NCBI GenBank assembly: GCA_003427395.1
Contig: BFEA01000066.1
Location: 2,678,289-2,735,078 of the forward strand
Length of the DNA: 56,790 nt
Origin: Chara braunii
Taxonomy: Eukaryota > Streptophyta > Charophyceae > Charales > Characeae
Direction of reading: 5' to 3'
Positions within the stretch are counted from its first letter, which is position 1; every line of letters begins with the position of its first letter. Shown piece after piece: positions 1-12,195 of this stretch. Under the pieces are notes generated by a model that saw only the letters and a list, made by a program, of their open reading frames with translations, searched no databases and had not been told where the DNA came from. A program made the position numbers and the translations under genes.

Positions 1-461
1 GGTCTACCTTGAGCCTGCGCCTGGGCCCCAGTACCTGTACCCAGGCCCAATGCAGATGGGGCCCAGGTAATACAGTTGCGCCCCTTATGCTAGGGTCGTT
101 GTCCAGATTCAGACCCCGTACATGTTTCCCATTGGCTTCCCCGGCCTCTACGATGAAATACTGCTTTTCCATAGGCCAGGGACCAATGTGTGATGTGTCG
201 GTCTCCCAGACTGTCGCCCAGGGCTCAACCAACCCAGGCCCTGGGCTCAACTGCCTCTGTAGAAGAAGGGAGGCTCACAATGTGCTTCAACCAACTGGCG
301 TGCGGCAACTGTCTGATACCCACTTTGGGAAATGCTGAATGAAGGCCTCTTCGTGGATATTCTGGCCCGCCTTCACTTAGGGCGGGCACGGGGCTTGCTG
401 GGGGCCTATGCCCAGAACACATGCATGTCGGCAAGGCCCCGTTGAGGGCTCAATCCTCACA
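1..461 (-). mobile_element. A1 3' LTR, truncated by the window start
   Basis: This stretch is nearly identical to 7943-8403, the first part of the A1 5' LTR. On the minus strand it starts with TG (TGTGAGGATTG) directly after a purine-rich tract, as expected for a 3' LTR of a minus-strand element. The remaining LTR (about 690 bp by comparison with the 5' copy) would lie before base 1. The window begins at the base that follows an N in the other copy (7942), so a contig edge probably lies here. The open reading frames in it are chance translations of LTR sequence. Confidence 0.85.
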
Positions 462-475
462 TTCCATCCCCCTTA
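462..475 (-). other. A1 polypurine tract
   Basis: On the minus strand this reads TAAGGGGGATGGAA and abuts the TG of the 3' LTR. It is the expected primer site for plus-strand DNA synthesis. The same position in A2 (17627-17640) reads TAAGGCGGAGGGAA, which supports the call and the shared family. Confidence 0.75.
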
Positions 476-489
476 GTCCACTGAGATGC

Positions 490-1986
490 TTACTTCGCAG
501 GTGCCTTCCCCTTTAGCTTTCTTTCATATTCAGCCACCACCTGAGGTGCTGTTTCAATCAGTTCCTCTCTGGTGAACCACCGATCTTCTTTTGGATCTGT
601 GTGATGCCTGAATTTGACTTTGTATTCTCTCTTGGGTTTTGGAGGTCTTCCTCTGCCAAGAGGTCTGGGAACAGGCATGTCTATGTGTTCCAGGATGTCG
701 TCGATGTCCACGTGGCCATCCATGGTTGGGGGCAGCATTGATCTCCGCGAAGGAAATTGATCTGTCTCAGCGAAAGGTGCAAGCTTTGAGTCGTGAAACA
801 CAGGGCGAGTGCGCAGGTGACCAGGGATTCAGATAACATAGGAAGGACCATCCAAGTCATCCCCAACTACATCCAAGACTTCCCAGGGACCGAAATCCTG
901 TGGCATTAGTTTACGAGAGATTTCGAATTCCTGTCCTAGCTCACTAGCCTTGACCCAGACACGTTCCCCTACGTGAAATGTGGAATGTCGACAATGTTTG
1001 TTCTCAGAAGCAATCATTGCTTCTTGAGATTTCTTGATGTGCTCGACAACTTGTTGCAGCAACTTCTCATATTGCACACCATACTCAAGTGTGCCCGGAG
1101 TTGTAGAGGGTCGGTTTTCAGGTAGGAGGAAGTCTAGAGCAGATCTAGGCTTCCATCCCAAGTGCAGTTGGTTAGGACTAACGCCGGTTGTGCGGTGCAC
1201 AACGTTGTTGTACAGGCTGGCGATGAGAGGCAATTTCTCATCCTAGTCATCTTGGCTATGCTTAATGTAGTGCCTCAGCAGATGTTGCACAACTTTGTTC
1301 ATCTGTTCGGCCTGTCCATTGGCTTCGGGATGATTCCCAAAAGTCATGTGAAGTTGACTGCCCATTTTCTCAGTAGTCTTCTTCCACAACTCATTTGTGA
1401 AGCGGACGTCTCTGTCACTAATGATTGACTTTGGCAGTCCAAAATCGCGCACCCAGTTGTCCATAAACAACTTGATGACGTGCTCGGTCCTTGCAGTCTC
1501 TGGCATGGCAATCAGTCTAGCATACTTGGTGAATCGGTCTATGATGACAAAGATGTGCCGCTTGCCACTCCTGCTGGTTACCAAGGTGTCCATGAAATCC
1601 ATGGAAACACTTTGTCCCGGACCAGTGGGGATAGGCAAGGGCTTCAGCAACCCAAGCGGTGCTTGAGTTCTCGGCTTGTCCCGCTGACAGACCTGACAGG
1701 TCTCCACATATTTCTTTGCATCATCTAGCATTCCGGGCCACCAAAATCGTTGTACTAGATTGGCACTGGTCTTTTTGTAGCCAAAATGTCCAGTTGCGTC
1801 ATTGCATTCACCTAGAAATAAACTACGCAAATTTTCACTAGATGGAACAACTAATCTTTCAATCCCAGCCTTTCTCAGAAAGAGAAACCCATCCACCATC
1901 ACAAACTCATCTTTAGTGGCCTTGTCTTTAGCCTGTAGCTTGCGGATGATGTCCATCGTGACAAGGTCGTCCGGATAGGCTCCCAC
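490..1986 (-). pseudogene. A1 pol C-terminal part: integrase and chromodomain-like tail
   Basis: Reading from 1986 down, the order is an integrase zinc domain, an rve-type catalytic core, a C-terminal domain and a chromodomain-like tail (about 490-640, ending in an RWFTREEL-type helix region). The zinc domain keeps the CQVC pair, but the first histidine of its HHCC motif is replaced by asparagine (GECNDATGHFGY). The catalytic acids of the DFMD, SDRDVRF and NGQAEQ motifs are visible. The frame is broken in place by a TAG at about 1240, where A2 has tryptophan, and by a TGA near 827, where A2 has arginine. Both look like C-to-T type changes. The last stretch, 490-801, is open. Integration cannot be active from this copy. 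The closest relative in the window is A2 (17644-19707). Confidence 0.88.
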
Positions 1987-1997
1987 CAGCGATTGAG

Positions 1998-3488
1998 TTA
2001 CTCTTCAGATACGCCAAATTCAGAAACTAGCGCCCCTAGGCAATCTGCCCTACGTGACAGCGCATCTGCAACCTTGTTGTATTCTCCCTTTAGATACTCT
2101 AGCTTGAAGTCATATTGATCTATGACTTCAATCCATCGCTTGAGTGCATCAGAAAGAGCAGGTTGAGTATTGATCCATTTTAGGGTCTGGTGGTCAATTC
2201 TCAAATAGAAAAACCGCCCCAACCGAAAGTGCCTCCAATGGACAAGTGCCTTATAGAGAGCATAGAGTTCCCTTGCCAGCACTGCGCCAATGCCATATTG
2301 GCTTGCATCAGTGGTTACAATGAATGGCTTATGAGGATCGGGCACCATGAGAACCTCGTGATTCATGAGTGCATGCTTCAATTGTTTGAAAGCAGCCTCG
2401 CACTCATCACTCCAATCCCAAGGCGTATCAAGTCGAGTGATATCAGTGAAAGGAGAGGCGACCGTGGAATAGTTTTTCACAAAGTTCCTATAGTAGCTGC
2501 ACATCCCTAAGAAAGATCTGACCTCAGTCACTGTCTGAGGTCGTGGCCAGTCCCTTATGCTAGCCACTTTCGCATTTTCCGGCCTAATCCCTGCGGCGGG
2601 TACTTCATGACCCAAGTACAAGATCTTAGTGCGTCCGAATTCGCATTTCTCTAAGTTGACCTTATACTTGTGCTGCCGCAGGAGTGAGAGAACAATCCCT
2701 AAATGTTGTGCATGCTCCTCGACAGACTTACTGAAGACAAGAATATCATCGAGGTACACGACAACAAACTTGTCCAAGTAGTAATGGAAGATCCTATTCA
2801 TGGCGTGATGGAATGTACCCAGCGCATTGCAAAGGCCAAAGGGCATCACCACAAATTCATACAGACCGTACCTGGTCTGAAATGCGGTTTTGTGCTGATC
2901 CTCAGGTCTTATGGCAATCTGATGGTAGCCGGACTTTAAGTCTATCTTGTTGTAGTACTTACACCCCTGCACCCTATCCAATAGGTCGTCTATGCGAGGC
3001 AGAGGCTCTGCGTTCTTCACCGTGATGGCATTGAGGCCTCTGTAATCAATGCACATCCTTAACGATCCCCCCTTCTTCGGTACAAACAGCACTGGAGATC
3101 CGAAGGGGGAAGTACTAGGCCGTATCCAACCCTTTTCTGTCAGCTCTTTCAGTTGTCTTCGGAGTTCGTCCAAGTCGGCCGGAGCCATCCTATAGATCCT
3201 TCCCCTTGGGGTTTTACTCCNTGGAATTATTTCTATGGCGTGGACAATCTCCCTATCTACGACTCTCGTGGGCTCCTCAAACAGANCAGGGAACTTAGTA
3301 ACGACGTTCTCTATCTCCGGGGGTGTTTTAACGGCCTCCCCTTTCTCAGAGATATAGACTAGGTACATACCCTCCTCTTGGTTCTGTTTATAGTAGTTGT
3401 AGAATGCTGATGCACACAAGCACCTGTAGGAGTCTAACAACCTGCCAACCTTGTACTTGGCCAGTCTCACGGTCCTCCTATCAGGCAA
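1998..3488 (-). pseudogene. A1 pol: reverse transcriptase and RNase H
   Basis: A 496-residue open stretch. The reverse transcriptase has FVPKKGG (about residues 136-142), IDYRGLNAI (about 147-155), [11 protein letters not shown] (about 181-191), MPFGLCNA and the catalytic YLDDIL (about 245-250). The connection domain and RNase H follow: TTDASQYG (about 392-399), DHQTLKW (about 432-438) and ADALSRR (about 474-480). Compared with A2, roughly 27 residues are missing inside RNase H just after GAVLA, so this domain is probably dead even though the frame is kept. Two ambiguous bases (3221 and 3286) fall in the N-terminal part. Known role: copying element RNA to DNA inside virus-like particles. Confidence 0.92.
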
Positions 3489-4024
3489 AGCATCTTCTTG
3501 TCCCAGTCAAACTGGGGCTTGGCAACCTCAAGGTAGTACATTCCTAACAGCATGTCGAACGGTAAGTTATCACTAACCAGGAACGAAATTCTGTGATTAA
3601 GTTCCCCTCCTCCATAGGAGAAGGTGCAGACTACATCCTTGACATAGTTTGTCACTACCATGCGCTCCTTGCTGGCCAAAGTAGATGCTACTGGTCTACT
3701 AAGATGCTATACCCGGTCCTCTAGGTGCAGCCTTTCCAAACAGTCGCGACTTATGTAATTCCGCGTGGAGCCGATGTCTACCAAGGCACCACATTTCCGG
3801 CCTCCTACAACAACTTCCACGACGAAATGTTCCCCTCTAGGACCTCTACTTAGTGCCACCCAAGATTCGCGAGGGTCCTTGCTTGACCACTCACTTTCTA
3901 AATCTTCTAAGGCCTCAGACACATCCAACGTACAGAGCATGGTTTGGTCTGGGTGTGTCTGCGGGGTGACTAAAGAGTCATTAGCTATGGCCATCTCATG
4001 AAGTGGGGAGGGTATCTGGCCCAC
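3480..4024 (-). pseudogene. A1 retropepsin-like protease
   Basis: The frame 3707-4024 carries the N-terminal half with the active-site region GALVDIGSTRNYIS, where family proteases have D-S/T-G; isoleucine replaces that middle residue. The second half lies in another frame (3467-3679) and keeps the [11 protein letters not shown] strand that supports the active site. A frameshift or small loss between 3680 and 3706 separates the halves. The enzyme would process the Gag-Pol polyprotein. The altered active-site triplet and the broken frame both argue for inactivity. Confidence 0.82.
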
Positions 4025-4029
4025 TTCAC

Positions 4030-5952
4030 CATGAGTAGAAGCAACTCAAACTTCCACCGGCCTCAAGTGTTTCCCGAGTAGGAACTGGTCCCAGCCTGGG
4101 AAGAAGGCACCCCTCCCTTAAGGGGTATCTTCTGCGTGACCTTTGCGTTCTTGCACTTATACTGGGTGTGTCCGTATTCACCACAGTTAATGCATGCACC
4201 ACGCACTCGGCGGTTGCGCCACACTTCCTGATCAAGACCTGCCTTAACCCTATCTGCTACTTTGGACTGATTGGAGGCGGCCTGCCCTTGACTCTTTTGA
4301 TGGCGCCTTTACTGCGGCCACCAGCCTTTGCCTTGACTACTGTGGCGAGGGTGCTACCCTCGGCGATTTCCTCGCCGTCGTACTCTGTCGTCGTACTCTG
4401 AACTGTCCATCAGGTCGGTAAGTTCTTCGATTTCAGTTTGAGTCCCATCGGACTCAACCATCATCAATCTACTACCCTTCTTTTTCCCCTCCTGTGGACT
4501 CTTCTTCTTTCTCCCGTCTATTGGAGTAGGTTGAGCACTTCCTAGAGTAACCTCCAAATCTAAGGCCTTTCTAGAGGTCTCAAAGGAATGATACTCGAGG
4601 CGAGCCTCGCTGGCCAGTAAGGTCCTGAGATTCTCGGGCAGACATCTCAGAAACATGGTCAATAAGACCTGGTCATCATAGCGTATACCGGGAACGACGA
4701 TGAGGTTCTCTACGGTAGACGTCAACTCTCTGACAGACTTGTACCTTCGTTGGTCCAGTCTGAGCATCGCATCAGTGGCAATTTGTGCCTGCTGCGGATT
4801 ATGCCAGCGAGCTTCTACCATGTCTAAGAACTCTTCTAAAGTGAGGGTTTTACCCCAGTCTGCCATGCATCATCCGAACCCAGCCTTAGCTACTATCCCA
4901 TCTAGCCATTTGGCTGCCTTACCCTCGAGGTAAGATGCAGCAGTAATCACCTCCTCCTCCTGCAACGTCCTCTTTGCCCTTACCCACATCGGAACCGTCC
5001 TCAACCAAGTGTTGAGTTCCTCATCCTTCTTCTCACCGGAGAAAGCAAGGGGCGGCTTCATCGGGGTATTTGGGTACCATGGACTTTGCTGCTGTCCCTG
5101 AGGTGGAACAAATTGTTGCGGCTGTGATGTAGCTCCAGCCGCTGGACCAGAAGAAGAAGAAGCAACAGTCTGTGCGGCTGCTGCAGACGTACCACTTGGC
5201 TGTGTGCCAACTTGTACCGGAAAGGGGCCTGACATCGCCGTTAGCGGCAACGGCGACTGTGCTGCTGGCCGTAATCCTGGCCTTTGCAAAAGGTCCAAGA
5301 TTTGATCCAAGGAATTCTGCATGAAATCCAGCCTGCTGTCCACATGCGCATGCAGTGACAGTATGTCGGACCTTAACACTTTCATTGTGTCAGACATTGC
5401 TGACTCATCTAACTCCTCTAACGCAGCTTTGTCTGCCTCTAACGTATCAAGCCTGGCTGTTCTATTTCTAATCTCATTTTCCCTATCAGTAATGTCTCTC
5501 GACTTGTTGGAGCTCGACTTGTTGGAGCTCGACTTGTTGGAGCTCTAGTAGCTCTCTGTCGCGTGGGGTCAACGGACTGAACTGCGAGCCCGCCATTTGA
5601 CTTGTGGACCGACTGGAACCTACTGATCCGGAAGTACCCGTGGGTCCAGGGGGCATCCCCAACTGGGTCCCAGACAAGGATGCAGCAGAGGATGCTGCCG
5701 CGGTAGCCGTTGCTGCTGCGCTGACTGTTGCTGCTGCCCATTCCCTAACTGCGGCGTTTGTTGCTGCGAACGCCTGACTTGCAGCTAGTGCTATTTCCCT
5801 CGTTGCTGCGTAAGCACGAGCTCTAACTTCGGCACGAAGCCGTCTTTGTCTCCCGGTCGTAGGGCCTGATACACGTGCGGGACCCTGAGTGATCTCAAAC
5901 GTGTCAGCCTCGCATCGTCAACTCTACCCTCACCGGCGTCTGACCCACTCAT
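4030..5952 (-). pseudogene. A1 gag (capsid and nucleocapsid)
   Basis: The likely start is the ATG at 5952 (MSGSDAGEG), which aligns with the A2 gag start. The N-terminal part is split by frameshifts near 5800 and 5500. The region at 5486-5545 codes for three copies of a short ELQQV repeat. The main capsid segment is 5397-4870, then a TGA, then 4866-4354 in the same frame. The nucleocapsid end has one CCHC zinc knuckle, CINCGEYGHTQYKC, at 4153-4194 (C-X2-C-X4-H-X4-C). The middle is proline, glutamine and alanine rich, as in A2. Gag builds the virus-like particle and the knuckle binds element RNA. The decay makes it non-functional. Confidence 0.85.
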
Positions 5953-7238
5953 CAGTTAAGCGAACACTATCTGCACTACAACTCCCTGATGGAGTCCTAC
6001 CACAGCATGTGTCTGACCGACACCTAATTTTCTAGAAATAGATTTGTCTGGCAGGTCCCCTACTTAACCGATCAAGTGGCAGCCTTACAACATTCACAAA
6101 GACTATAAACATAATCGAATTTTATTCAGATTAGTTCACTTACAGAAGGTTTGCATAGAACTGGATATGGTAGTATACTACAGTCCTACACTAGCTGTTT
6201 GTGAGGTGTTAGCAATCTGTCAACCAACTAATCAAAAATAAAACTAAATTATGTTGCAGATGTATGAACAGTGGATATGGTTGTGTTTACAGTTGAGCAC
6301 CAATTGGAACCTACCCTCCCCTCAATCCACCATACGGATGAGCATCAATGAGCAGCAGTGTCATAGGTGTGCAATGTTGGCCCACCCCTGTGCCCTAGGT
6401 GCATGCTTATGACCAGGCTTGCCCGTTATTTATCCTCGCGTGCAACGAGTCGTACGTCCGACTGATCTGGCTGATCAAGAGGCTTATTTAAGGACTGCCC
6501 CCAAGGTCACTCAAGAATTATTTAACGTCGCAATTAGGACGATGATCACAGCCAGTGAACAGATCGGAACCCCATCCAGAAATGTTTATAGACAGAATGG
6601 GAGCGTTTGCATAAGCCTGTTCAGTCCGCACACCCCTCTATCAACGCAGCAAAAGAGCACCAATGGACAAAGCAGCCATTGCATGCGTGTACTAATCTCA
6701 TTGGGTTGGCATGGTGACCGTGACCCATGTGCTTCGACCAGGGCCCTTCAGAGGCACCGCCCTTTCTCCTTCCAGATGCGCCACCGGGAAGATTGTCGTC
6801 TCTCAAGGTAGAGCGCTCACCACACCTTACCAAAAGAGAGGACTCTCAAGTTGGACTCACTTCCTCACGGTAAGAAGAGATTGAGAGGGTAGATAAGGTA
6901 AGGGAACAACGTACCTGGAGATGGCTGCCCCCAACCACAAATTTCTCACCAATTGAGCCGAATGTGCATTTGATGACCGTTCGTAGCCTCGGTACCACTC
7001 ACAATGCAATGCAGTGCCACCTCAGCCAAATGCCACATTAGCATGCTCTCATCACCATACGTACATTCTGTCGTCGCCACGACATCCCAAGCCGTAAAGC
7101 CTTCCGACGCACACCTCTCTACCCAGGTCGTGCGCCTATTTGCGGCTCGACGTCACAAGAACCAACTGCGAAGAAGCATCGTCACCGCACCAAGTCTGTA
7201 TAACGCTGGCGCACCAAGGCAAGTGGCGAATCGAACCA
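5953..7238 (-). mobile_element. A1 leader between primer site and gag
   Basis: About 1.29 kb without a credible coding region. It aligns with the A2 leader (23183-24447) over long stretches, for example GGTTGGCATGGTGACCGTGA at 6712 and 23918. A box at 6514-6549 is shared with A2 and with the different family B2 and can form a short hairpin (see findings). A leader this long before gag is unusual but holds in both A copies, so it belongs to the family. Confidence 0.75.
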
Positions 7239-7250
7239 GCTCTGATACCA
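7239..7250 (-). other. A1 primer-binding site (tRNA-iMet type)
   Basis: The minus strand reads TGGTATCAGAGC, the complement of the 3' end of plant initiator methionine tRNA, three bases inside the 5' LTR end. This is the standard minus-strand primer site of plant Ty3/gypsy elements and fixes the LTR boundary. Confidence 0.9.
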
Positions 7251-7253
7251 AAT

Positions 7254-8399
7254 TGCAAGGAACATGAATGTGGACGAAGCACATAAATCCCAATTGCAAA
7301 TCACACTGAAGTCCAAGTAGTCAAAGCAAGAGCAGATAACACATTGGAACGAAGCGACCATCCATTTGAGAACGATACAGCAAGAGTCGTGAGTCAATGT
7401 CCAAGCCCAATCGGGCAACACCAACAACATAACCCGAAGTAGCCCTCTCTCTTGAATGGCGCCAGATGCCCTATCTACTCTACCGCCTATCCTACAACTA
7501 CAGTCATGGAAGCAACCAGACGACTTGACGACTAGCTAGTGATGACGTCAACACCAATGCCGACCTCCTCTTCCACCAGGTACGTCACTCTCTCTTGTCC
7601 CTCACTCTCCCTTGTTATCCCACATAGCGCCCTTCACCTCCCAAAGAACCACCGTCGCCCTCACCTCCTCCAGCGCTCTCATGCAGCCTGGCTATGGCTG
7701 CCAGCGCCTTGCGCCCAGGCTGCGCCCTACACCTCAGTGCCAGCCTGCCTTCTCTCAACCTAGCGCAGCGCAGCACCTGTCTCTTATACACATCTAGATG
7801 TGTATAAGTGCGCCCTACACCTCAGTGCCAGCCTGCCTTCTCTCAACCTAGCGCAGCGCAGCACACTCGCAATGCAACAGCGTGTCGGCCTTGCTCGCAA
7901 TGGCCAAGATCCCTGCCCACTCGCTCGCTCTGCCTATATGCNGGTCTACCTTGAGCCTGCGCCTGGGCCCCAGTACCTGTACCCAGGCCCAATGCAGATG
8001 GGGCCCAGGTAATACAGTTGCGCCCCTTATGCTAGGGCCGTTGTCCAGATTCAGACCCCTTACAGGTTTCCCATTGGCTTCCCCGGCCTCTACGACGAAA
8101 TACTGCTTTCCCATAGGTCAGGGACCAATGTGTGATGTGTCGGCCTCCCAGACTGTGGTCCAAGGCTCAACCAACCCTGGCCCTGGGCTCAACTGCCTCT
8201 GTAGAGGAAGGGAGGCTCACAATGTGCTTCAAACAACTGGCGTGCGGCAACTGTCTGATACCCACTTTGGGAAATGCTGAATGAAGGCCTCTTCGTGGAT
8301 ATTCTGGCCCGCCTTCACTTAGGGCAGGCACGGGGCTTGCTGGGGGCCTATGCCCAGAACATATGCATGTTGGCAAGGCCCCGTTGAGGGCTCAATCCT

Positions 8400-8403
<4 letters not shown>
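7254..8403 (-). mobile_element. A1 5' LTR
   Basis: On the minus strand it starts TGTGAGG at 8403 and ends TTGCA at 7254, a normal TG...CA long terminal repeat, with the primer site just beyond. Apparent length is 1150 bp, but it contains a leftover sequencing adapter (7777-7808) and an N at 7942. The 55 bases on either side of the adapter repeat each other, so the true LTR is probably shorter. The outer flank is an AT microsatellite. The matching outer flank of the 3' LTR is outside the window, so no target duplication can be checked. Confidence 0.88.
7777..7808. other. Residual Nextera mate-pair junction adapter (artefact)
   Basis: The sequence CTGTCTCTTATACACATCT is followed at once by its reverse complement, cut short after AGATGTGTATAAG. 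This is the Tn5 mosaic-end junction of Nextera mate-pair libraries, not algal DNA. The same roughly 55-bp stretch (GCGCCCTACACCTC to GCGCAGCAC) stands on both sides, which shows that the join is chimeric. Confidence 0.95.

Positions 8404-8472
<69 letters not shown>
8403..8472. repeat. (AT)n microsatellite
   Basis: About 34 uninterrupted AT units directly outside the A1 5' LTR. A1 probably inserted into or beside it, since its LTR edge merges with the repeat. Confidence 0.95.
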
Positions 8473-8474
<2 letters not shown>

Positions 8475-8780
8475 TGCTCAACTTCATCAACGTGGCGAGC
8501 CTTGTACGTTAGAGGCACTGTGAAAGGGGAGTGAAAAGAAGAATGAGAAAAATGAATGGTTTCACTGTGCCCTTCATGTTTATCTTGTTTTTTTAATTTT
8601 TAATTTTTGCGGTTTGTTTCGCAAATTGCGCTCTTTTAGTTCATAGTTTTGTGACTATATATATAGTTGTGGGTAGGTATTCAGTAATCATAAATAGTCA
8701 AACCCACTCGTGAGTTAGTAATTAGTAACTAGTAGTTTGGGGTTAGATCTAAGTGGGGAGGAGGTGGAGGCCGCTTACCT
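8473..8780. other. Non-coding stretch before the B1 gag
   Basis: AT-rich sequence with no LTR, primer site or gene that I can recognise. It contains a TATA-like run (ACTATATATATAG, about 8655-8668). It lies where the B1 leader or 5' LTR should be, but a B1 5' LTR is not visible here, so the element seems to have lost its 5' end. Confidence 0.5.
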
Positions 8781-10913
8781 GTGCCTTTGATCACCATGGA
8801 CGATTATCCCATGTTCGCACTCCTGTCCCTGTCTGTGTTATGGGAACCCCTTCTTCGCTTATTCTTTCCTCTTGGGTTCCATCGAACCTTCTTTACACAT
8901 ATGATGTTGAGGTCTGGGAAGTCAATCCTGGCCCAGGCAGTTGAGGAACGGGCAGAGATAGGCCACCGCTTGGCAGCAAAGAAGAAAGAAAAGGAAGGAG
9001 GAGGAGGTGAAGAAGAAGTTGGAAGAGAAAAAAATGATGGAGAAGGAGATGAAGGAGAAGAAGAGAAAAACGTTGGAAGAACTGAAAAAAGAGAGAAGAA
9101 GAAGAAGAAGACGAAGAAGAAGAAGGAAAAGATGAAGGAGAGAGGTTGGACAGGAGAAGAACCCAGCCGCAGGAAGAGAAGGCTGAGAGCAGTCAGGCTG
9201 GGGCAATCCGTATACGACAACTGGAGGCGATGAACTGAATTGAATAGTTCGGGTACAGGACAGAGTTCCCAAAAGAGACAGAGGAAGAGAAAAATGCCTT
9301 TATAATTAAATTGGCATCTGCACCAGACGAGATGGAGAAGAATCTATTGTTGGAGGAGAAGGCGGCAAAATTAAACAATAAGATGGTGGCGGCGAAAAGA
9401 GGAGGGGGAGAGGCTGCAGAAGTTCTGCAAGAGCAAAAAGGAAAGCAAGCTGCCATGGACGAACAGTTATCTCTCTTGACTGACACCCTCCTCCATACTA
9501 ATGAAGAACTCGCTGCACTCCATCGGTCTGTTAGTAAATTGGAAATCCATCAGGGAGAGTTTGAAGGAACTTGGAATAACTTCCTGCGTACAGCCTCTTA
9601 CCAAGTAGATGACTAGATCTTTGGATATCTAAAGCAGCTAGATGATGCCCTCACAAAAAAAGATAACTGACCCTGCCGTAGTAAGGAAGTTGAAGATTGG
9701 AGGTGGGGGAGGAGATGGAGGCAATGACGGTCATGATGGAGACAAAAAAGGAAAGGGTGTCAAGAAGGAGAAAGATGGAGAAGCGGAGGATACCAGGCAA
9801 AAGATGAAGGTGCAGTTGCCTTGGACTTATACGGGGAAAAATGAGGAAAGCATCTTCCACTGCGAAGCGGCTATGGGAACATACCTGTACGCCCAAAAGA
9901 TTCCGTACTGGGACCGAGTATTAATGGCAAGTTCATGTATGGCAGGGGGCGCAATGAGTTTCGCTATCTCTTTAATGAAAGAGGCTGGCTGCACAACCAT
10001 GGTTGAGTTCTCTCAACAGATGCGAATCTAAGACTTTTTTGAAGCCCTTAGAGAAAGGTTCGAAGATAAGAACCTGGCCCGTTGGACTGAGTCTTTGATT
10101 CTTAACATTAGTGACCATAAATGGAAGAGTGCGTCAGCCCTCAACACCACTATGGATGAACTGTTGCAATGCCTGGATCACGGACTAACACCAACACAAA
10201 TCTTGAATAACTTCGCTAGAGCGATCCCTGATCCTCTAAAAACACAACTTCATCCCTGTACTAAGGAGGAAGGAATGCCATATGAGAAGTTTAGTAAGAT
10301 CGCCGTAGATCACTCTGGTTTCCTGGAGGAGGCACAATACTGCCACTACTGGAAAGACTTGCAAGCAGGGAATAAATGGAAAGATAGAACAATTTCAGGT
10401 AATATAGCAGGGATAAACAACCTACTGGTCACCTTCAAGGAAGGAGGTGTAGAGTCCCTTACTTATGACCAAGTAAATTATGGACTAGAAGAAGATAGCA
10501 ATGGTCACCTAGCCCAGGGAGGGGACTATGCGGCTGTTGCAGCCCGTGGGGGAGGGCGACAAGGAGGAAGAGGCCGTGGTAGAGGAAGAGGAGGCCGTGG
10601 TCGAGGTGGAGGAAGAGGACCTGTCGCCCAGAGGGGTAATGGCGAAGGTAGCTACTATGTGGGAGGTAGGGGTAATGGTCCCTCGCAAGGTGGTAGAGGT
10701 CCCAACTCCACAGGGGGAAGAGGTAGAGGTAATTGGCGGCCATATCCAGCCCATCCTGGAATTCCCATAGGCAAACCATGGGAACAAATGGGGATAAATG
10801 AAAAAGTTTGGGAAGAAAGGAAGGTTGCCGGTCAATGTTTCAAATGTGGTGACCCCTACCACATTGTTCCCTTCTGTCCTGAATATAGGTACCCAAAAGG
10901 GAACAACCAGTAG
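8781..10913 (+). pseudogene. B1 gag with RGG-rich nucleocapsid
   Basis: An N-terminal part starting near MMLRSGKS (8902) is followed by a long lysine and glutamate-rich coiled-coil-like region (8960-9300) that is broken by frameshifts. The capsid part runs from about 9642 to 10031 and, after a stop at 10029, from 10095 onward. The C-terminal third is rich in RGG and RGRG repeats (about 10540-10740), followed by one zinc knuckle, CFKCGDPYHIVPFC, at 10836-10877. RGG tracts are typical RNA-binding segments. The stop after PKGNNQ at 10913 ends gag. The nearest relative here is the B2 gag (41224-43137). Confidence 0.82.
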
Positions 10914-10973
10914 AGGTTTCAGGTGCCTCTACATGGACTATGGATGCAAGCATATTGTCATCCTCCCATCCAG

Positions 10974-11548
10974 NNNNNNNNNNNNNNNNNNNNNNNNNNN
11001 NNNNNNNNNNNNNNNNNNNNNNNNNNNNNNNNNNNNNNNNNNNNNNNNNNNNNNNNNNNNNNNNNNNNNNNNNNNNNNNNNNNNNNNNNNNNNNNNNNNN
11101 NNNNNNNNNNNNNNNNNNNNNNNNNNNNNNNNNNNNNNNNNNNNNNNNNNNNNNNNNNNNNNNNNNNNNNNNNNNNNNNNNNNNNNNNNNNNNNNNNNNN
11201 NNNNNNNNNNNNNNNNNNNNNNNNNNNNNNNNNNNNNNNNNNNNNNNNNNNNNNNNNNNNNNNNNNNNNNNNNNNNNNNNNNNNNNNNNNNNNNNNNNNN
11301 NNNNNNNNNNNNNNNNNNNNNNNNNNNNNNNNNNNNNNNNNNNNNNNNNNNNNNNNNNNNNNNNNNNNNNNNNNNNNNNNNNNNNNNNNNNNNNNNNNNN
11401 NNNNNNNNNNNNNNNNNNNNNNNNNNNNNNNNNNNNNNNNNNNNNNNNNNNNNNNNNNNNNNNNNNNNNNNNNNNNNNNNNNNNNNNNNNNNNNNNNNNN
11501 NNNNNNNNNNNNNNNNNNNNNNNNNNNNNNNNNNNNNNNNNNNNNNNN
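10974..11548. other. Assembly gap (575 N) flanked by an exact 92-bp duplication
   Basis: Bases 10882-10973 and 11549-11640 are identical. In the other copies gag and protease are continuous here, so the two contig ends very likely overlap and the gap is spurious. Translations across it have no meaning. Confidence 0.9.
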
Positions 11549-11640
11549 AATATAGGTACCCAAAAGGGAACAACCAGTAGAGGTTTCAGGTGCCTCTACA
11601 TGGACTATGGATGCAAGCATATTGTCATCCTCCCATCCAG

Positions 11641-12195
11641 AGGTGCCAATGGCAGAGATTAACACGAGAAATGGCCCCCACCTAGTTAACTGTCCAGAGG
11701 TTGTTTGTGTTAGAACCTCTCTAGGTGGTTCCCCTGCAAGCATAGGTGATGAACCGATCACTCGTCGCCGCACTTGGGCGAAGGTGAAGAAAAAGAAAGG
11801 GCAGTTAGTAATTGCAAATGTAGAAGTCGCAGGAGTCAGGGTTGGCGCACTAGTGGAGTGGATCAACACGCAACTATATCAGTTGGAAGGGTTTGCAAAA
11901 GCTATGGTTAGGGCTTAAATTTCAGAAATTAGAACAACCCATCGTAAGTAAACTTGCAGATAATAGAGAAATGGTAGTTTATAGATGTGTTGAAGGGGTT
12001 AGGGCATACTTCCGGTTGGAGGCAGGGGGAAAAGTGGAACGCGTTCTGCACTCCCTGACACTCTTAGTGGAGGACAGTCTCCCTTTTGACATAATTCTAG
12101 GGACTGATTGGGGTGAGGCCGCTAATGCAGATGTGAAATTGGGTGAGCATGAGTGTTGTTTGCCTAGTCCTATAGGTGGGAAAAAGAAAATTTGA
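11641..12195 (+). pseudogene. B1 retropepsin-like protease
   Basis: The upstream frame (to about 11850) reads into the active-site strand GALV. Just at the catalytic aspartate the frame is lost by what looks like a one-base deletion (near 11855). The rest continues in the next frame (11893-12195) with the LPFDIILGTDWGEA strand. A deletion exactly in the active-site codon makes the enzyme inactive in this copy. The order gag, protease, reverse transcriptase matches the other elements. Confidence 0.82.

Noticed and set aside
8804-9272. Serine and phenylalanine-rich minus-strand ORFs
   Set aside because: They are the antisense of the charged coiled-coil region of the B1 gag.
10798-11869. Long ORFs on both strands across the N gap
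   Set aside because: They consist mainly of unknown residues from the 575 N and of duplicated contig ends.
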